Positions 8,377 to 18,251 are shown, counted from the first letter of the stretch. The stretch: 64,000 nt of DNA from Chitinophaga sp. XS-30 (GCF_008086345.1 NZ_CP043006.1:1982032-2046031); one strand, 5' to 3'. Notes: generated by a model from the letters alone, not told the origin. Numbers and translations are program-made.

Positions 8377-9915
8377 TTATTCCCATTCAATTGTAGCAGG
8401 CGGTTTCGAACTGATGTCATACACCACACGGTTGATGCCTTTTACTTTATTGATGATATCGTTGGAAACCTTTGCCAGGAATTCGTAGGGAAGATGCGCC
8501 CAGTCCGCCGTCATGCCGTCTGTGGAGGTTACAGCGCGGAGGGCTACGCAAAATTCGTAAGTCCTCTCATCGCCCATTACGCCTACGCTCTGTACGGGCA
8601 GCAGAATGGTGCCTGCCTGCCATACCTGGTTGTAGAGGCCGGATTCTTTCAGTCCTTCTATATAAATGGCATCTGCATCCTGCAGCATCTGTACTTTTTC
8701 CGGGGTGATCTCTCCGAGAATGCGGATCGCCAGGCCAGGGCCGGGGAAGGGATGGCGGGCGAGGAAGATGTCGCTGATACCGATCTCTTTGCCCACGCGG
8801 CGTACCTCGTCTTTAAATAAAAAGCGCAGCGGCTCCACGAGGCTCATGTTCATTTTCTCGGGGAGGCCACCCACATTGTGGTGGGATTTGATGGTGGCCG
8901 AAGGGCCGTTCACGGAAACGGATTCTATGACATCAGGATAGATGGTGCCCTGGCCGAGGAAACCAATATCTTTCAGCTGCGTGGCTTCCTGCTGGAATAC
9001 ATCGATGAAGAGCCGGCCGATGATCTTGCGTTTTTCTTCCGGGTCTTTCACCCCGTTCAGCTGGCCGTAGAACAGTTCTTTGGCATTTACGCCCTTGACG
9101 TTCAGGCCCATATGTTTATAGGAGTCCAGTACGGTCTCGAATTCATCTTTACGCAAAAGCCCGTTATCCACGAATACGCAGTACAGGTTGGGGCCGATCG
9201 CCTTGTGGATCAGCTCTGCGGCTACGGTAGAGTCTACGCCTCCGCTGAGGGCCATCACTACTTTACGGTCGCCTACCTGTTCTTTGATCCGGGCGATGGT
9301 TTCCTGTACGAATGCAGCGGGCGTCCAGTCCTGCTGCAAACCGCAGATATGGACCAGGAAGTTGCGCAGGATCTGCTTGCCTTCCAGGGAGTGCGTTACT
9401 TCAGGATGGAATTGCAAGGCGAACATCGGGTTTTTGGCGAGGGTATGGCTTTTGAAAGCCGCTACGGGGATGTTCTCGGTGGTGGCGATGGGGGTGAAGG
9501 CCTCAGGAAGACGGATGATCGTGTCCGCATGGCTCATCCACACCTGGCTTTTCGCTGAAATGTCGTATAACAGCGGCTCTTCCTTGTCGCTATGCTCCAT
9601 GAAAGCACGGCCATATTCACGGGTGCTGCTTTTGGCCACTTCGCCGCCGAATACCTTGGCCATCAGCTGTGCGCCGTAGCAAACGCCCAGTACAGGCACT
9701 TTTTCCGCCATGGCGGCAATGTCTACTACCGGCGCCTGAGGATCGTTCACGGAGAACGGTGAGCCGGAGAGGATAATTCCTTTAATACTGTCTTCCCAGA
9801 TGACCGGTTTCAGACAAGGCTGTATTTCACAATAAACATTCAGCTCCCTGATGGAACGCGCAATCAGCTGCGTGTACTGGGAACCGAAATCGAGGATCAA
9901 AATCTTTTCTGTCAT
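8377..9915 (-). CDS. guaA: GMP synthase (glutamine-hydrolysing)
   Basis: Cytoplasmic enzyme converting XMP to GMP with glutamine-derived ammonia. The 512-aa protein has an N-terminal class I glutamine amidotransferase domain (GVCYGAQ with nucleophile Cys79, and FHPEV with catalytic His and Glu), a PP-loop ATP-pyrophosphatase domain (LSGGVDST near residue 215) and the GMP-synthase C-terminal domain ending KPPATIEWE. Length is typical. The start is [13 protein letters not shown] at 9915; an upstream in-frame ATG at 9951 lies inside the promoter and is rejected. The probable -7 box ends only 7 bases before the ATG, implying a nearly leaderless transcript. Confidence 0.98.
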   Translation of the reverse strand: MTEKILILDFGSQYTQLIARSIRELNVYCEIQPCLKPVIWEDSIKGIILSGSPFSVNDPQAPVVDIAAMAEKVPVLGVCYGAQLMAKVFGGEVAKSSTREYGRAFMEHSDKEEPLLYDISAKSQVWMSHADTIIRLPEAFTPIATTENIPVAAFKSHTLAKNPMFALQFHPEVTHSLEGKQILRNFLVHICGLQQDWTPAAFVQETIARIKEQVGDRKVVMALSGGVDSTVAAELIHKAIGPNLYCVFVDNGLLRKDEFETVLDSYKHMGLNVKGVNAKELFYGQLNGVKDPEEKRKIIGRLFIDVFQQEATQLKDIGFLGQGTIYPDVIESVSVNGPSATIKSHHNVGGLPEKMNMSLVEPLRFLFKDEVRRVGKEIGISDIFLARHPFPGPGLAIRILGEITPEKVQMLQDADAIYIEGLKESGLYNQVWQAGTILLPVQSVGVMGDERTYEFCVALRAVTSTDGMTADWAHLPYEFLAKVSNDIINKVKGINRVVYDISSKPPATIEWE

Positions 9916-9922
9916 GGTGGTG

Positions 9923-9951
9923 CAAAGATAGGGTTTTGGGTGTATATCCAA
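9923..9951 (-). promoter_or_regulatory. guaA promoter (TTG-18-TATCTTTG)
   Basis: Minus strand: TATCTTTG (9930-9923) matches the Bacteroidota -7 consensus exactly, and TTG (9951-9949) lies 18 nt upstream. Only CACCACC separates the box from the guaA ATG, so transcription would begin at or within a few bases of the start codon. Confidence 0.75.
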
Positions 9952-10004
9952 AATCCGCCGCAGGTCGGGAATTCTTTGTATTTTTCAGCCGTAAAACCCA
10001 AAGT

Positions 10005-10718
10005 ATGAAGAAGCAATTAAGGTATTTCCTGATATCCCTGCTGGTAGCCCCTGTTTTTGCCGCATGTGATAATGTAAGCGGCAGCGGCAATGTTGCCCGG
10101 GAGGAACGCCGGACCGGCAGCTTTTCCCGTGTTTCCCTGGAAGGGTCGATGAATGTGATCATTGCAAAAGGAGAGCAAAGCACATCCGTGATTGAGGCGG
10201 AAGACAATTTAATGGAGTATATTGAACTGATAAATGACGGTGATGAGCTGGTCGTGCGGTTCCGCAGGAATACCAGTATCCGTTCACATAAAAAGATCAC
10301 GGTTTATCTTACTACCAACACCCTCGAAAGTATGCGGGTTTCCGGGTCCGGTAATATGGAGCTGAAAGGGCTTTTCAGTACAGCAACGGGGATGGATATT
10401 GACCTTTCCGGCAGTGGGAACATCACCGGGCAGGTCAACGCACCGGAAGTGGATATTGATATATCAGGTTCCGGGAATGTTACCCTCAGGGGAGAGACGC
10501 GGGATGTGGACATCGATATTGCCGGCAGCGGCAACTGTCGCGCTGAAGACCTGCTGGCGGAAAACGTCAGTGTGAGCATTGCCGGCAGCGGGGATGTACG
10601 GATATTTGCCAGCCGTAACCTGAAAGCGGATATTATCGGTTCAGGAGGGGTGGCTTACAAAGGAGAGCCTTCAATCAAACTGAATAAGGTAGGTTCCGGC
10701 AGTGTGCGCAAGCTGTAG
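10005..10718 (+). CDS. DUF2807 (head-GIN domain) putative adhesin lipoprotein
   Basis: A 237-aa exported lipoprotein. Signal sequence MKKQLRYFLISLLVAPVFAAC ends in a lipobox with Cys21. The mature part is a beta-rich DUF2807 domain with the recurring SGSGN / AGSGN / SGSGD motif at almost regular spacing, typical of the head-GIN right-handed beta-helix. The in-frame ATG at 9936 would add 23 residues ahead of the signal peptide, so I use 10005. It is divergent from guaA and 59 bases upstream of the pigment cluster. The molecular role of the family is poorly known. Confidence 0.87.
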   Translation: MKKQLRYFLISLLVAPVFAACDNVSGSGNVAREERRTGSFSRVSLEGSMNVIIAKGEQSTSVIEAEDNLMEYIELINDGDELVVRFRRNTSIRSHKKITVYLTTNTLESMRVSGSGNMELKGLFSTATGMDIDLSGSGNITGQVNAPEVDIDISGSGNVTLRGETRDVDIDIAGSGNCRAEDLLAENVSVSIAGSGDVRIFASRNLKADIIGSGGVAYKGEPSIKLNKVGSGSVRKL

Positions 10719-10777
10719 CAACAAATTGGAAAACTTTTGTATGTTTACGGTTTTTTTTAGAGTTTCTATAACTGTTT

Positions 10778-11707
10778 ATGAGCCAACAAGCGAAGATTTT
10801 GGTGGTGTATTTCACCCAAACCGGGCAGTTACGCAGGATAATCGACCATGTGACAGCGCCCCTTCAGGGCAAAGCCGCCATTACATATGAGGAGATCGTG
10901 CCGGTACAGCCTTTCCCTTTCCCATGGTCCAAACAGGAGTTTTTTGATGCCATGCCGGAAACGGTTTTGGGCAGCCCCCGCGGTATTCAGCCCCTGAAAG
11001 TGAGTCCCGATGAACATTTTGATCTGGTGATCATGGCTTATCAGCCCTGGTTCCTTTCCCCATCCCAGCCGGTAGCGGCTTTCCTGCAAAGCCCGGAGGC
11101 TTCCCGCCTGCTGAAAGGCAAACCGGTGGTAACTTTGCTGGGTTGCCGGAACATGTGGCTGAATGCCCAGGAGAAAACCAAAAAATACCTCGCCGATATC
11201 GGCGCCCATCTCGTTGGCAATATCGTGCTGGTAGACAAGCACCCCAATCTCGTTTCCCTGATCACTATTCTGCGCTGGACCGGCAAAGGGAAAAAGGACG
11301 CTTTCTTTATCTTCCCGCCTGCCGGAGTACAGGAAAAAGAGATTGTGGAAAGCAGCCGTTTTGGCGCACCCATTCTGCAAGCCCTGGAACAGCGGAATTT
11401 TGCGGGGCTGCATGAACAATTACTGGCCCTGGATGCCGTTGAATTGAAACCCGGGCTTATTGTGCTGGAAAACCGCGGGCGCGGGCCATTCCGTTTCTGG
11501 GCCAGGTTCATCAGCGCCAAAGGGGAGCCGGGTAGCGAAAGCAGGAAAACACGGGTGACGATGTATCGCATCGTATTGCTGGCGGCCATTCCGTTGCTGA
11601 CACCATTCACTACGGTTGCTTCCTGGATGCAGCTCACCTTCCGGAGAAAACAGCTGGAAAATGATGTGACCTATTATAAAGGAGTGAGCCTCCGTGAAAT
11701 CAATTAA
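10778..11707 (+). CDS. darA: Dialkylresorcinol-condensing enzyme DarA (flexirubin pathway)
   Basis: A 309-aa protein with a flavodoxin-like N-terminus (KILVVYFTQTGQ, resembling the flavodoxin phosphate loop) and a hydrophobic C-terminal segment (IVLLAAIPLLTPFTTVASWM). The combination matches DarA, which works with the ketosynthase DarB to make the 2,5-dialkylresorcinol half of flexirubin pigments and is proposed to act at the condensation/aromatisation step. The call is supported by darB 142 bases downstream and by the carrier-protein and ketosynthase genes that follow. It is the first gene of the cluster. Function is inferred from family resemblance and gene order. Confidence 0.78.
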   Translation: MSQQAKILVVYFTQTGQLRRIIDHVTAPLQGKAAITYEEIVPVQPFPFPWSKQEFFDAMPETVLGSPRGIQPLKVSPDEHFDLVIMAYQPWFLSPSQPVAAFLQSPEASRLLKGKPVVTLLGCRNMWLNAQEKTKKYLADIGAHLVGNIVLVDKHPNLVSLITILRWTGKGKKDAFFIFPPAGVQEKEIVESSRFGAPILQALEQRNFAGLHEQLLALDAVELKPGLIVLENRGRGPFRFWARFISAKGEPGSESRKTRVTMYRIVLLAAIPLLTPFTTVASWMQLTFRRKQLENDVTYYKGVSLREIN

Positions 11708-11849
11708 TTCGTAATTAACAATTCATAATTATCTTTAAGGCCGCAAAAAACACCGGAAACCATAAAATCGGGCAGAATGACCGATAAACAGGATAATAAT
11801 ACAGATGAAATGCAATTCCATCTGGCAAATAAATAGACAAATATCACTG

Positions 11850-12986
11850 ATGAAAGAAGTATATATTACCAGGCTCTCCAAATTTTTGCCGAATGAGCCA
11901 GTTGAAAATGATGATATGGAAAGCATCCTCGGAATGGTGGATGGAAAACCATCGAGGGCAAGAACAATGATCCTGGGTAATAATAAGATCAAAACCCGTT
12001 ATTATGCGCTGGATAAAGCAGGAAAAAGCACGCATACCAACGCGGAAATGACCGCGGAAGCAGTGAAAAGCCTGTTTGATGACAAATTCCCCATCAACCG
12101 TTTGCAGCTGCTGGCCTGCGGCACCACCTCGCCGGACCAGTTATTGCCGAACCACGCCGCCATGGTGCATGGCATCCTGAAATGCCAGCCTGTGGAGCTG
12201 ATCGCTGCTACGGGCGCATGTGCGGCAGGTATGCAGGCGTTCAAATACGCTTTCATGTCCGTGAAATGCGGCAATACTGCCAATGCCGTAAGCACCGGCT
12301 CGGAAAAATTTTCCAGCTGGATGCTTGCCCAGAAGTTTGAACCGGAAACCGAGAATCTCAAGAATCTGGCGGAAAACCCGATCATCGCTTTTGAAAAGGA
12401 TTTTTTAAGATGGATGCTCTCCGATGGCGCCAGCGCCGCCCTGTTCGAGGACAAGCCGAATGAAGAAGGCCTGTCGCTCCGTGTGGACTGGGTAGAGATC
12501 GCGTCCTATGCCAATAATCTCGATACCTGCATGTATGCCGGCGCGGTGAAGAATGGTGACGGTACCACCAAAGGGTGGACCGATATGACACCGGAAGAAT
12601 GGGCTGCCAACAGCGTGTTCTCCTTCAAGCAGGATACCCGCCTGCTCGGGAAGAATATCGTACCTTCCGGTGCGCAGATGTGGAAAGAGCTGGTAGACAA
12701 GTACAATATCGATATCAATAAACTTACCTGGTTCCTGCCGCACCTCTCTTCTGAATATTTCCGTTTCCGGATCGATGAAGAGATCGCGAGGCTGGGCGTG
12801 CATATCCCGCAGGAAAAATGGTTCACCAATCTCACCCGCGTGGGAAATGTCGGCACCGCTTCTCCTTATTTTATGCTGGAAGAGCTGTTGAACCAGGGAA
12901 AACTGAAAAAGGGGGATACGATCGTGATGATGGTGCCGGAAAGCGCAAGGTTCTCTTACGCCTACGCCCATATTACGGTGGTATAA
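11850..12986 (+). CDS. darB: DarB, beta-ketoacyl-ACP synthase III-like dialkylresorcinol synthase
   Basis: A 378-aa ketosynthase III-fold enzyme that condenses two fatty-acyl-derived units into the resorcinol precursor of flexirubins. The full triad is visible: Cys124 in ATGACAAGMQAF, His298 in WFLPHLSSEYF, Asn333 in RVGNVGTASPY. I start at 11850 (MKEVYITRLSKFLPN); the in-frame ATG at 11805 would add 15 unrelated residues. A 142-base AT-rich gap separates it from darA and may hold its own promoter. The pairing with darA is diagnostic. Confidence 0.9.
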   Translation: MKEVYITRLSKFLPNEPVENDDMESILGMVDGKPSRARTMILGNNKIKTRYYALDKAGKSTHTNAEMTAEAVKSLFDDKFPINRLQLLACGTTSPDQLLPNHAAMVHGILKCQPVELIAATGACAAGMQAFKYAFMSVKCGNTANAVSTGSEKFSSWMLAQKFEPETENLKNLAENPIIAFEKDFLRWMLSDGASAALFEDKPNEEGLSLRVDWVEIASYANNLDTCMYAGAVKNGDGTTKGWTDMTPEEWAANSVFSFKQDTRLLGKNIVPSGAQMWKELVDKYNIDINKLTWFLPHLSSEYFRFRIDEEIARLGVHIPQEKWFTNLTRVGNVGTASPYFMLEELLNQGKLKKGDTIVMMVPESARFSYAYAHITVV

Positions 12987-13103
12987 CAACGATCGGAACA
13001 ATATTATCAATGCAGCAGAAGCGGTACATCTCACCCGGTTTTTGCTGCATTTGATTTGTTTGGCGTTCCTTCCGGCCGCCGCAAAACACAAAAAAACGGG
13101 CAC

Positions 13104-13526
13104 ATGAAAAAAGATGAAGTTCCCCAGGATGGGGACAACCTGCATCACGGCACTTTCAAGCAGCTCTTTTACGCAGTGGACCAGTCCGGCGAATACACAC
13201 CGGTAACAAGTGTAGGCTGGGAACCGGAAAATGTGGCGCTGGACCAGGCCTGGGAAGAAGTAGAGCTGAGGGTCAAAGAAACGCGGGACAAAGTGCTGGC
13301 CGGGCAGCTTAGTCCCATTGCCTACTACATGGAAAGAACACTGCTGGACCTGCCGCTGCTGGCCCGGAAAGTGGGGAAGTTCCAATGGCAGGTAAAGCGC
13401 CATATGAAACCCCATGTGTTCAGCCGCATGAAACGCAGTTTAACAGAACGTTACGCCACGATCTTCGCCATCAGCGCGGACGTGTTGCAAAAAGGGGAAC
13501 TGCTGCCATTCCAGCGGCCCCAGTAA
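13104..13526 (+). CDS. Small conserved-looking protein of the flexirubin cluster, function unknown
   Basis: A 140-aa soluble protein with no motif I recognise. It is rich in charged and aromatic residues, with HHGTFKQLFYAVDQSGEY near the N-terminus and a basic C-terminal half (KVGKFQWQVKRHMKPHVFSRM). I place the start at 13104 (MKKDEVPQDG) rather than 13056. Its stop is 3 bases before the next start, so it is tightly linked to the BtrH-N gene. I infer a role in pigment assembly or transfer from position only. Confidence 0.7.
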   Translation: MKKDEVPQDGDNLHHGTFKQLFYAVDQSGEYTPVTSVGWEPENVALDQAWEEVELRVKETRDKVLAGQLSPIAYYMERTLLDLPLLARKVGKFQWQVKRHMKPHVFSRMKRSLTERYATIFAISADVLQKGELLPFQRPQ

Positions 13527-13529
13527 ATA

Positions 13530-14537
13530 TTGACAATGACAGCATTCCATCATGTACAGACCGCACATTGCGAAAGCGGTGTAATTTCGAATATGTTCCG
13601 CCATTACGGGCTTCATATCAGCGAGCCGATGGCTTTCGGTATCGGGGCCGGCATCTTTTTCGGCCACCTGCCTTTCGTGAAAGTGAACGGCGTTCCCGGA
13701 ACAACATACCGCATCTGGCCCGGCGCCATTTTTTCCAGGGTCTGCAAGCGCCTGGGCGTGAAAATGGAATCGCACAAGTTCGGCAGTCCGGATAAAGCCA
13801 TGCAGGCGCTGGACGATGTCATCGCCCGGGGAATCCCGGTGGGCATGCAATCCAGCGTTTATTACCTGCCGTATTTTCCCGCGTCTTACCGTTTCCATTT
13901 CAATGCCCATAACCTGGTCGTGTATGGGAAGAACGAAGATGATTATCTCGTCAGCGATCCCATCATGGAAACCGTTACGACAATAGACCGGGAAAACCTC
14001 ATCCAGGCGCGGTTTGCCAAGGGTTTCCCCGAGCCGAAAGGCAAAATGTATTACCCACTCGGCATACCGGAGGAAGTGGATCTCCGGGAACCCGTCAGGG
14101 CCGGCATTAAACAGGCCTGTTACTATATGCTGAAGATCCCGATGCCAATGTTCGGGGTGAAGGGCATTCGCTTTCTGGCCAAACGGGTGCAGAAATACCC
14201 GGGGAAGGTCGGGGACCGGAGGGCAGGGCTGTACCTGGGTAATATCATTCGTATGCAGGAAGAGATCGGCACCGGCGGCGCAGGGTTCCGCTTTATGTAC
14301 GCTGCTTTCCTCCAGGAAGCCGGTACGCTGCTGCAGAACGAGGCGCTGAAAAAGATCGGGAAAGACCTTACCACTGTTGGCGATCTCTGGCGCAATTTTG
14401 CATTTGAAGCTGGCCGTGTGTGCAAAGCCCGGGCAGCGAATAATATATCATACAAAGAGCTTGGCAGTATGCTGCTACATATCGCGGATGAAGAAGAAAA
14501 GATTTTCCGTCGTTTATCCAATGTGAAATTGGCATGA
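13530..14537 (+). CDS. BtrH N-terminal-domain protein of the flexirubin cluster
   Basis: A 335-aa protein starting with a BtrH-N-like domain (about 5-150: FHHVQTAHCESGVISNMF, with a conserved Cys and His; later FHFNAHNLVVYGK and YLVSDP). In butirosin synthesis BtrH transfers an acyl group from a carrier protein to an acceptor. The papain-like pattern of Cys14 plus a later His and Asp fits an acyltransferase. The C-terminal half (about 185-335) is helical and unassigned. The stop overlaps the ATP-binding gene by 4 bases. An acyl transfer joining the aryl-polyene chain to the dialkylresorcinol is an attractive guess but unproven. Confidence 0.78.
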   Translation: MTMTAFHHVQTAHCESGVISNMFRHYGLHISEPMAFGIGAGIFFGHLPFVKVNGVPGTTYRIWPGAIFSRVCKRLGVKMESHKFGSPDKAMQALDDVIARGIPVGMQSSVYYLPYFPASYRFHFNAHNLVVYGKNEDDYLVSDPIMETVTTIDRENLIQARFAKGFPEPKGKMYYPLGIPEEVDLREPVRAGIKQACYYMLKIPMPMFGVKGIRFLAKRVQKYPGKVGDRRAGLYLGNIIRMQEEIGTGGAGFRFMYAAFLQEAGTLLQNEALKKIGKDLTTVGDLWRNFAFEAGRVCKARAANNISYKELGSMLLHIADEEEKIFRRLSNVKLA

Positions 14538-15280
14538 ACAGCATCGAAGTGAAAGATATGTACAAAACCTACACAGGCGCTTTACAGCCCAGCCTGCAGG
14601 GATTGTCATTCTCCTTTCCGGAAGGGAAGATCGTGGGACTGCTGGGGCCGAATGGCGCGGGCAAGACCACAACCATTTCCATTTTATGCGGACTGGTCAA
14701 AGCCGATAGCGGAAGCGCCGCGATATTCGGGCAACCGCAGGCTGCCCGCAGCCGGGAGGCGATCAAACGTGCCATTGGCGTTGTGCCGCAACAGATCGCG
14801 CTGTTCCCGCAGCTCAGTGCGCTGGAAAACCTGACCTATTTCGGAAACCTTTATGGCCTGAGGGGCAGGCCGCTGAAGGAAAAGATATTGTCGCTCCTGG
14901 AGATGTTCGGACTGGAAAAGGCCGCCGGCAAGGAAGTTGGCAGGTTTTCAGGTGGGATGAAACGCCGCACCAATATCATCGCGGCTATTTTACATGAGCC
15001 CCGCCTGCTGGTGCTGGATGAGCCTACAGCGGGAGTGGACGTGCAATCGCGCAGTATGATACTGCAATTCCTGCGCGACTACAACCGCCGGGGGAACAGC
15101 GTGCTGTACACCTCGCACCTGCTGGAAGAAGCGCAGCAGATATGCGAAGACGTTGCCATTATCGATGAAGGCAAACTGGTCGTGCAGGGAAATCCGCAGA
15201 CCCTCATTCATCAACACCAGGATTGCCGTAACCTCGAAGATGTGTTCCTGCATTATACAGGGCATGCCGTAAGGGACTGA
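14534..15280 (+). CDS. ABC transporter ATP-binding protein (ABC-2 exporter type)
   Basis: A 248-aa ATPase with Walker A GPNGAGKTT, signature FSGGMKRRTN, Walker B LLVLDEPTAGVDVQSR and switch His in YTSHLLEEA. It overlaps the previous gene by 4 bases and is followed after 7 bases by its membrane partner. It is of the type that powers two-component exporters. Embedded in the pigment cluster, it may move a flexirubin intermediate or product towards the outer membrane. Confidence 0.93.
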   Translation: MNSIEVKDMYKTYTGALQPSLQGLSFSFPEGKIVGLLGPNGAGKTTTISILCGLVKADSGSAAIFGQPQAARSREAIKRAIGVVPQQIALFPQLSALENLTYFGNLYGLRGRPLKEKILSLLEMFGLEKAAGKEVGRFSGGMKRRTNIIAAILHEPRLLVLDEPTAGVDVQSRSMILQFLRDYNRRGNSVLYTSHLLEEAQQICEDVAIIDEGKLVVQGNPQTLIHQHQDCRNLEDVFLHYTGHAVRD

Positions 15281-15287
15281 ATATATT

Positions 15288-16580
15288 ATGCTAAGAACTA
15301 TCGCAACAATCAGAAAAGAATGGCTGCTGCTTATGCGTGACAAAGCGGGGCTGGCATTGCTTTTCGTGATGCCGGTGGTGCTGATCACCGTGATGGCGCT
15401 GATACAGGACGCGCCGTTCAGGGACTACCAGGAAGTGAAGTTCGATATACTGGCGGTAGATAACGATCATGGCCGCCTTGGCCGTTACATCCGCGAGGGG
15501 CTGGGGCAAAGCGGGCAGTTCAACCTGATCGATTCGCTGAACGAACAGCCGCTGAGCGAAGAGAAAGCCGCGCAGCTCATCCGTGAAGGGGCCTACAAGA
15601 TCAGTATTACCATTCCCAAAGGCGCCACGGCGGAGATCGTCAGCAATGCCAACAAGATCGTTAACGATATTTCCAAACGGATGGGCATGCCTGCGCAGCT
15701 GCCGGTGAAAACGCTTATTACCGATTCGCTGGCGGTGCAGTTATACTTTGATCCCGCGGCTAAAAAGGCGTTCCGGAGCGCGATATACCAGGCTCTGGAT
15801 AATTTTCTCACGCAGGTGCAGACGGACCTGTTGCTGGAGCGCATCCAGCTGCAGTTGCGGAAGCGTGACAGTACAGCTACGGACACGTTCCCGGCCATCC
15901 GGCTGAAAGCCGTTGCGCTGAAGGAAACGGCATTGGGGCATGGAAGGCAGATCGATGTCATCAGCAATTCCGTACAACATAATGTGCCGGCCTGGAGCAT
16001 TTTTGCGATGTTCTTCATCGTGATACCCATCGCCGGCAATATGATCCGGGAGCGGGAAGACGGGAGCCTGGTGCGGATGAAGCTCATACCGGGCAATTAT
16101 CTGTCTATCCTTACCGGCAAGCTGGTATTCTTCGTGGGGATCTGTACGGCGCAGTTTTACCTGATGATGCTCGTAGGACTCTATATGCTGCCCCTGCTGG
16201 ACCTGCCGAGGCTGCAACTGGGCGTGGACCATGCCGCAGGCCTGATCACGGCCATCAGTATCGGTATCACGGCTACAGCATACGGTATCCTCATCGGCAC
16301 TATTTTCAAAACGCCTAACCAGGCACTGAATTTCGGCGCGATCTCCATCGTGATCCTCAGCGCCATCGGCGGCATCTGGATACCGCTGGAGGTAATGCCG
16401 GAGAAAATACAGGCCATCGGCGGACTGTCTCCATTAAGCTGGGGGCTGAATGCGATCAATGATATCTATCTGCGGAATGGCAGCATCCGTTACATCCTGC
16501 CGGATATTGTAAAGCTGCTGACCTGCGGCCTGCTGATGCTGGGCATTGCGGGATGGGTGGAGCAGCGCAGGATCGCATAA
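15288..16580 (+). CDS. ABC-2 type transporter permease
   Basis: A 430-aa permease. One membrane segment at about 21-40 (ALLFVMPVVLITVMALI) is followed by a large extracytoplasmic domain (about 45-235) and a C-terminal cluster of five or six membrane segments (from WSIFAMFFIVIPIAGNM to the end). This is the ABC-2 / YhgE-like layout used for lipid and natural-product export. It partners with the ATPase immediately upstream. Confidence 0.92.
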   Translation: MLRTIATIRKEWLLLMRDKAGLALLFVMPVVLITVMALIQDAPFRDYQEVKFDILAVDNDHGRLGRYIREGLGQSGQFNLIDSLNEQPLSEEKAAQLIREGAYKISITIPKGATAEIVSNANKIVNDISKRMGMPAQLPVKTLITDSLAVQLYFDPAAKKAFRSAIYQALDNFLTQVQTDLLLERIQLQLRKRDSTATDTFPAIRLKAVALKETALGHGRQIDVISNSVQHNVPAWSIFAMFFIVIPIAGNMIREREDGSLVRMKLIPGNYLSILTGKLVFFVGICTAQFYLMMLVGLYMLPLLDLPRLQLGVDHAAGLITAISIGITATAYGILIGTIFKTPNQALNFGAISIVILSAIGGIWIPLEVMPEKIQAIGGLSPLSWGLNAINDIYLRNGSIRYILPDIVKLLTCGLLMLGIAGWVEQRRIA

Positions 16581-16677
16581 CGGAATAAACATTTTCATAA
16601 CAACCTTAAAACGATTAATTTTAATCCCTGGAATGCGCCGCGGGCCAATCACCCGGAAGCGCTTAACCTACAACATT

Positions 16678-16935
16678 ATGGAAGCGTTAAAATTGAAATT
16701 GAAACAGCAGATCATCGAGGCATTGAACCTGCAGGACACGAAACCGGAGGATATTGACGACAATGCGCCCCTGTTCGGCGAAGGGCTGGGGCTGGACAGT
16801 ATTGACTCGCTGGAGCTGATGGTACTGCTGGAAAGGAATTACCAGATCAAGGTAGAAGATCCCCGCGAGGGCCGCAAGATATTACAGTCCGTTCAAACCA
16901 TGGCTGAATTCATTCAAAGCAAACAACCTGCATAA
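16678..16935 (+). CDS. Acyl carrier protein of the flexirubin cluster
   Basis: An 85-aa carrier protein. The phosphopantetheine attachment Ser41 lies in GLDSIDSLEL. The start at 16678 (MEALKLKLKQQI) gives a standard carrier length; an in-frame ATG at 16546 falls inside the permease gene. It precedes two ketosynthase-family genes and probably holds the growing polyene chain. It is more acidic and lies in a different context from a housekeeping AcpP. Confidence 0.93.
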   Translation: MEALKLKLKQQIIEALNLQDTKPEDIDDNAPLFGEGLGLDSIDSLELMVLLERNYQIKVEDPREGRKILQSVQTMAEFIQSKQPA

Positions 16936-16947
16936 ACTTCTGGCTGC

Positions 16948-18198
16948 ATGGCGGAACGTGTGTTTATAACCGGGATGGGTATGATCTCCGCAATTGGCAG
17001 CAATGTGAAGGAGAATCTCCGCAGCCTGCGCCTGCAGCGTAGCGGCATAGGTCACACCCGGCATATCGATACCATTCACAAAAACGTGCTCCCCGTTGCG
17101 GAGGTGCCGCAGTCCAATGCGGAACTTGCCGCGCTGGCCGGTGTTAATGCCGGGGGAGGATATACACGCACTGCCCTGCTGGGCCTGGTGGCCATGCGGG
17201 AAGCGCTGGCTTATGCCGGTATAGAGAATGCCGCATCCATGCCGGCCGCTTTTATAAACGCTTCCACGGTAGGCGGTATGTGCGATACGGAAAAGGTATA
17301 TTTCGATATCATTGACCCGCAAAAAGAAGGTACCTTTCTTCAATCCATCGATACGCTGGACTGTGCGGATTGCACGCAGCGTATAGCCGATGCAGTAGGT
17401 ATTCACGAATATGTGACCACCATCAGCACCGCCTGCTCCTCCTCCGCCAATGCCCTGATGTACGGCGCAAGGATGATCCGGCAGGGATTGGTGCAACGCG
17501 CTGTCTGCGGCGGAACGGAAGCGCTGACACGCTTTACCATGAACGGTTTCAATTCCCTCAAGAACATCGATAAACAAGCCTGCCGCCCGTTCGATCAGCA
17601 CCGGAATGGCCTGAACTTGGGTGAAGGCGCAGCCTACCTCGTACTGGAAAGCGAATCCCTGGTGCGGGAAAGCGGCGCGGAAGTGCTGGCCGAGCTCAGC
17701 GGCTGGTGTAATACCAACGAAGCTTTCCATCCTACATCGCCTTCGCCGGAAGGGGACGGGGCTTACGAGGCCATGAAGAATGCGCTGGCCATGAGCGGCC
17801 GGAGCATTGATGATGTGCAGTACATCAATGTGCATGGCACCGCCACACTGAATAATGATGCATCCGAAGGGAAAGCGCTGGAACGGCTTTTTGGCGCCCG
17901 TGTGCCGAAGTTCAGTTCCACCAAACCTTTTACGGGTCATACTCTCGCCGCCGCCGGAGCAATAGAGGCGATCTTTGCCGTGCTGGCCATCAACGCGCAG
18001 GTGATATTTCCCAATCTCAATTTCTCTGAAAAAATGGAAGAACTGAACGTTGTTCCGGAAACAAAGCTGCTGGAAGAGTATCCCGTAGAGAACGTGATCT
18101 CCAACTCCTTCGGCTTTGGCGGTAACAATGCTTCACTGGTGATCAGCAAATATGAAGCCGGCATGTTTGAAAAAATCGTTAAACACACAGGGGAATGA
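16948..18198 (+). CDS. Beta-ketoacyl-ACP synthase (KAS II-like), catalytic subunit
   Basis: A 416-aa ketosynthase that extends an acyl chain on the carrier protein. The Cys-His-His triad is intact: Cys163 in STACSSSANA, His296 in INVHGTAT, His331 in KPFTGHTLAAAGA. It lies 12 bases after the carrier protein and 53 bases before a homologue lacking this triad, so the two may form a ketosynthase/chain-length-factor pair as in aryl-polyene systems. The pathway assignment is by context. Confidence 0.93.
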   Translation: MAERVFITGMGMISAIGSNVKENLRSLRLQRSGIGHTRHIDTIHKNVLPVAEVPQSNAELAALAGVNAGGGYTRTALLGLVAMREALAYAGIENAASMPAAFINASTVGGMCDTEKVYFDIIDPQKEGTFLQSIDTLDCADCTQRIADAVGIHEYVTTISTACSSSANALMYGARMIRQGLVQRAVCGGTEALTRFTMNGFNSLKNIDKQACRPFDQHRNGLNLGEGAAYLVLESESLVRESGAEVLAELSGWCNTNEAFHPTSPSPEGDGAYEAMKNALAMSGRSIDDVQYINVHGTATLNNDASEGKALERLFGARVPKFSSTKPFTGHTLAAAGAIEAIFAVLAINAQVIFPNLNFSEKMEELNVVPETKLLEEYPVENVISNSFGFGGNNASLVISKYEAGMFEKIVKHTGE

Positions 18199-18251
18199 TT
18201 ATTTCAAACATCCGAGGCTCCATCCGGCCCGTAAAAAATTAAAGAAAACGG

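Noticed and set aside
10070..10720. Short GGCAGCGGCAAT-type repeats suggestive of a repeat array
   Set aside because: They encode the SGSGN motif of the DUF2807 beta-helix and are coding repeats.
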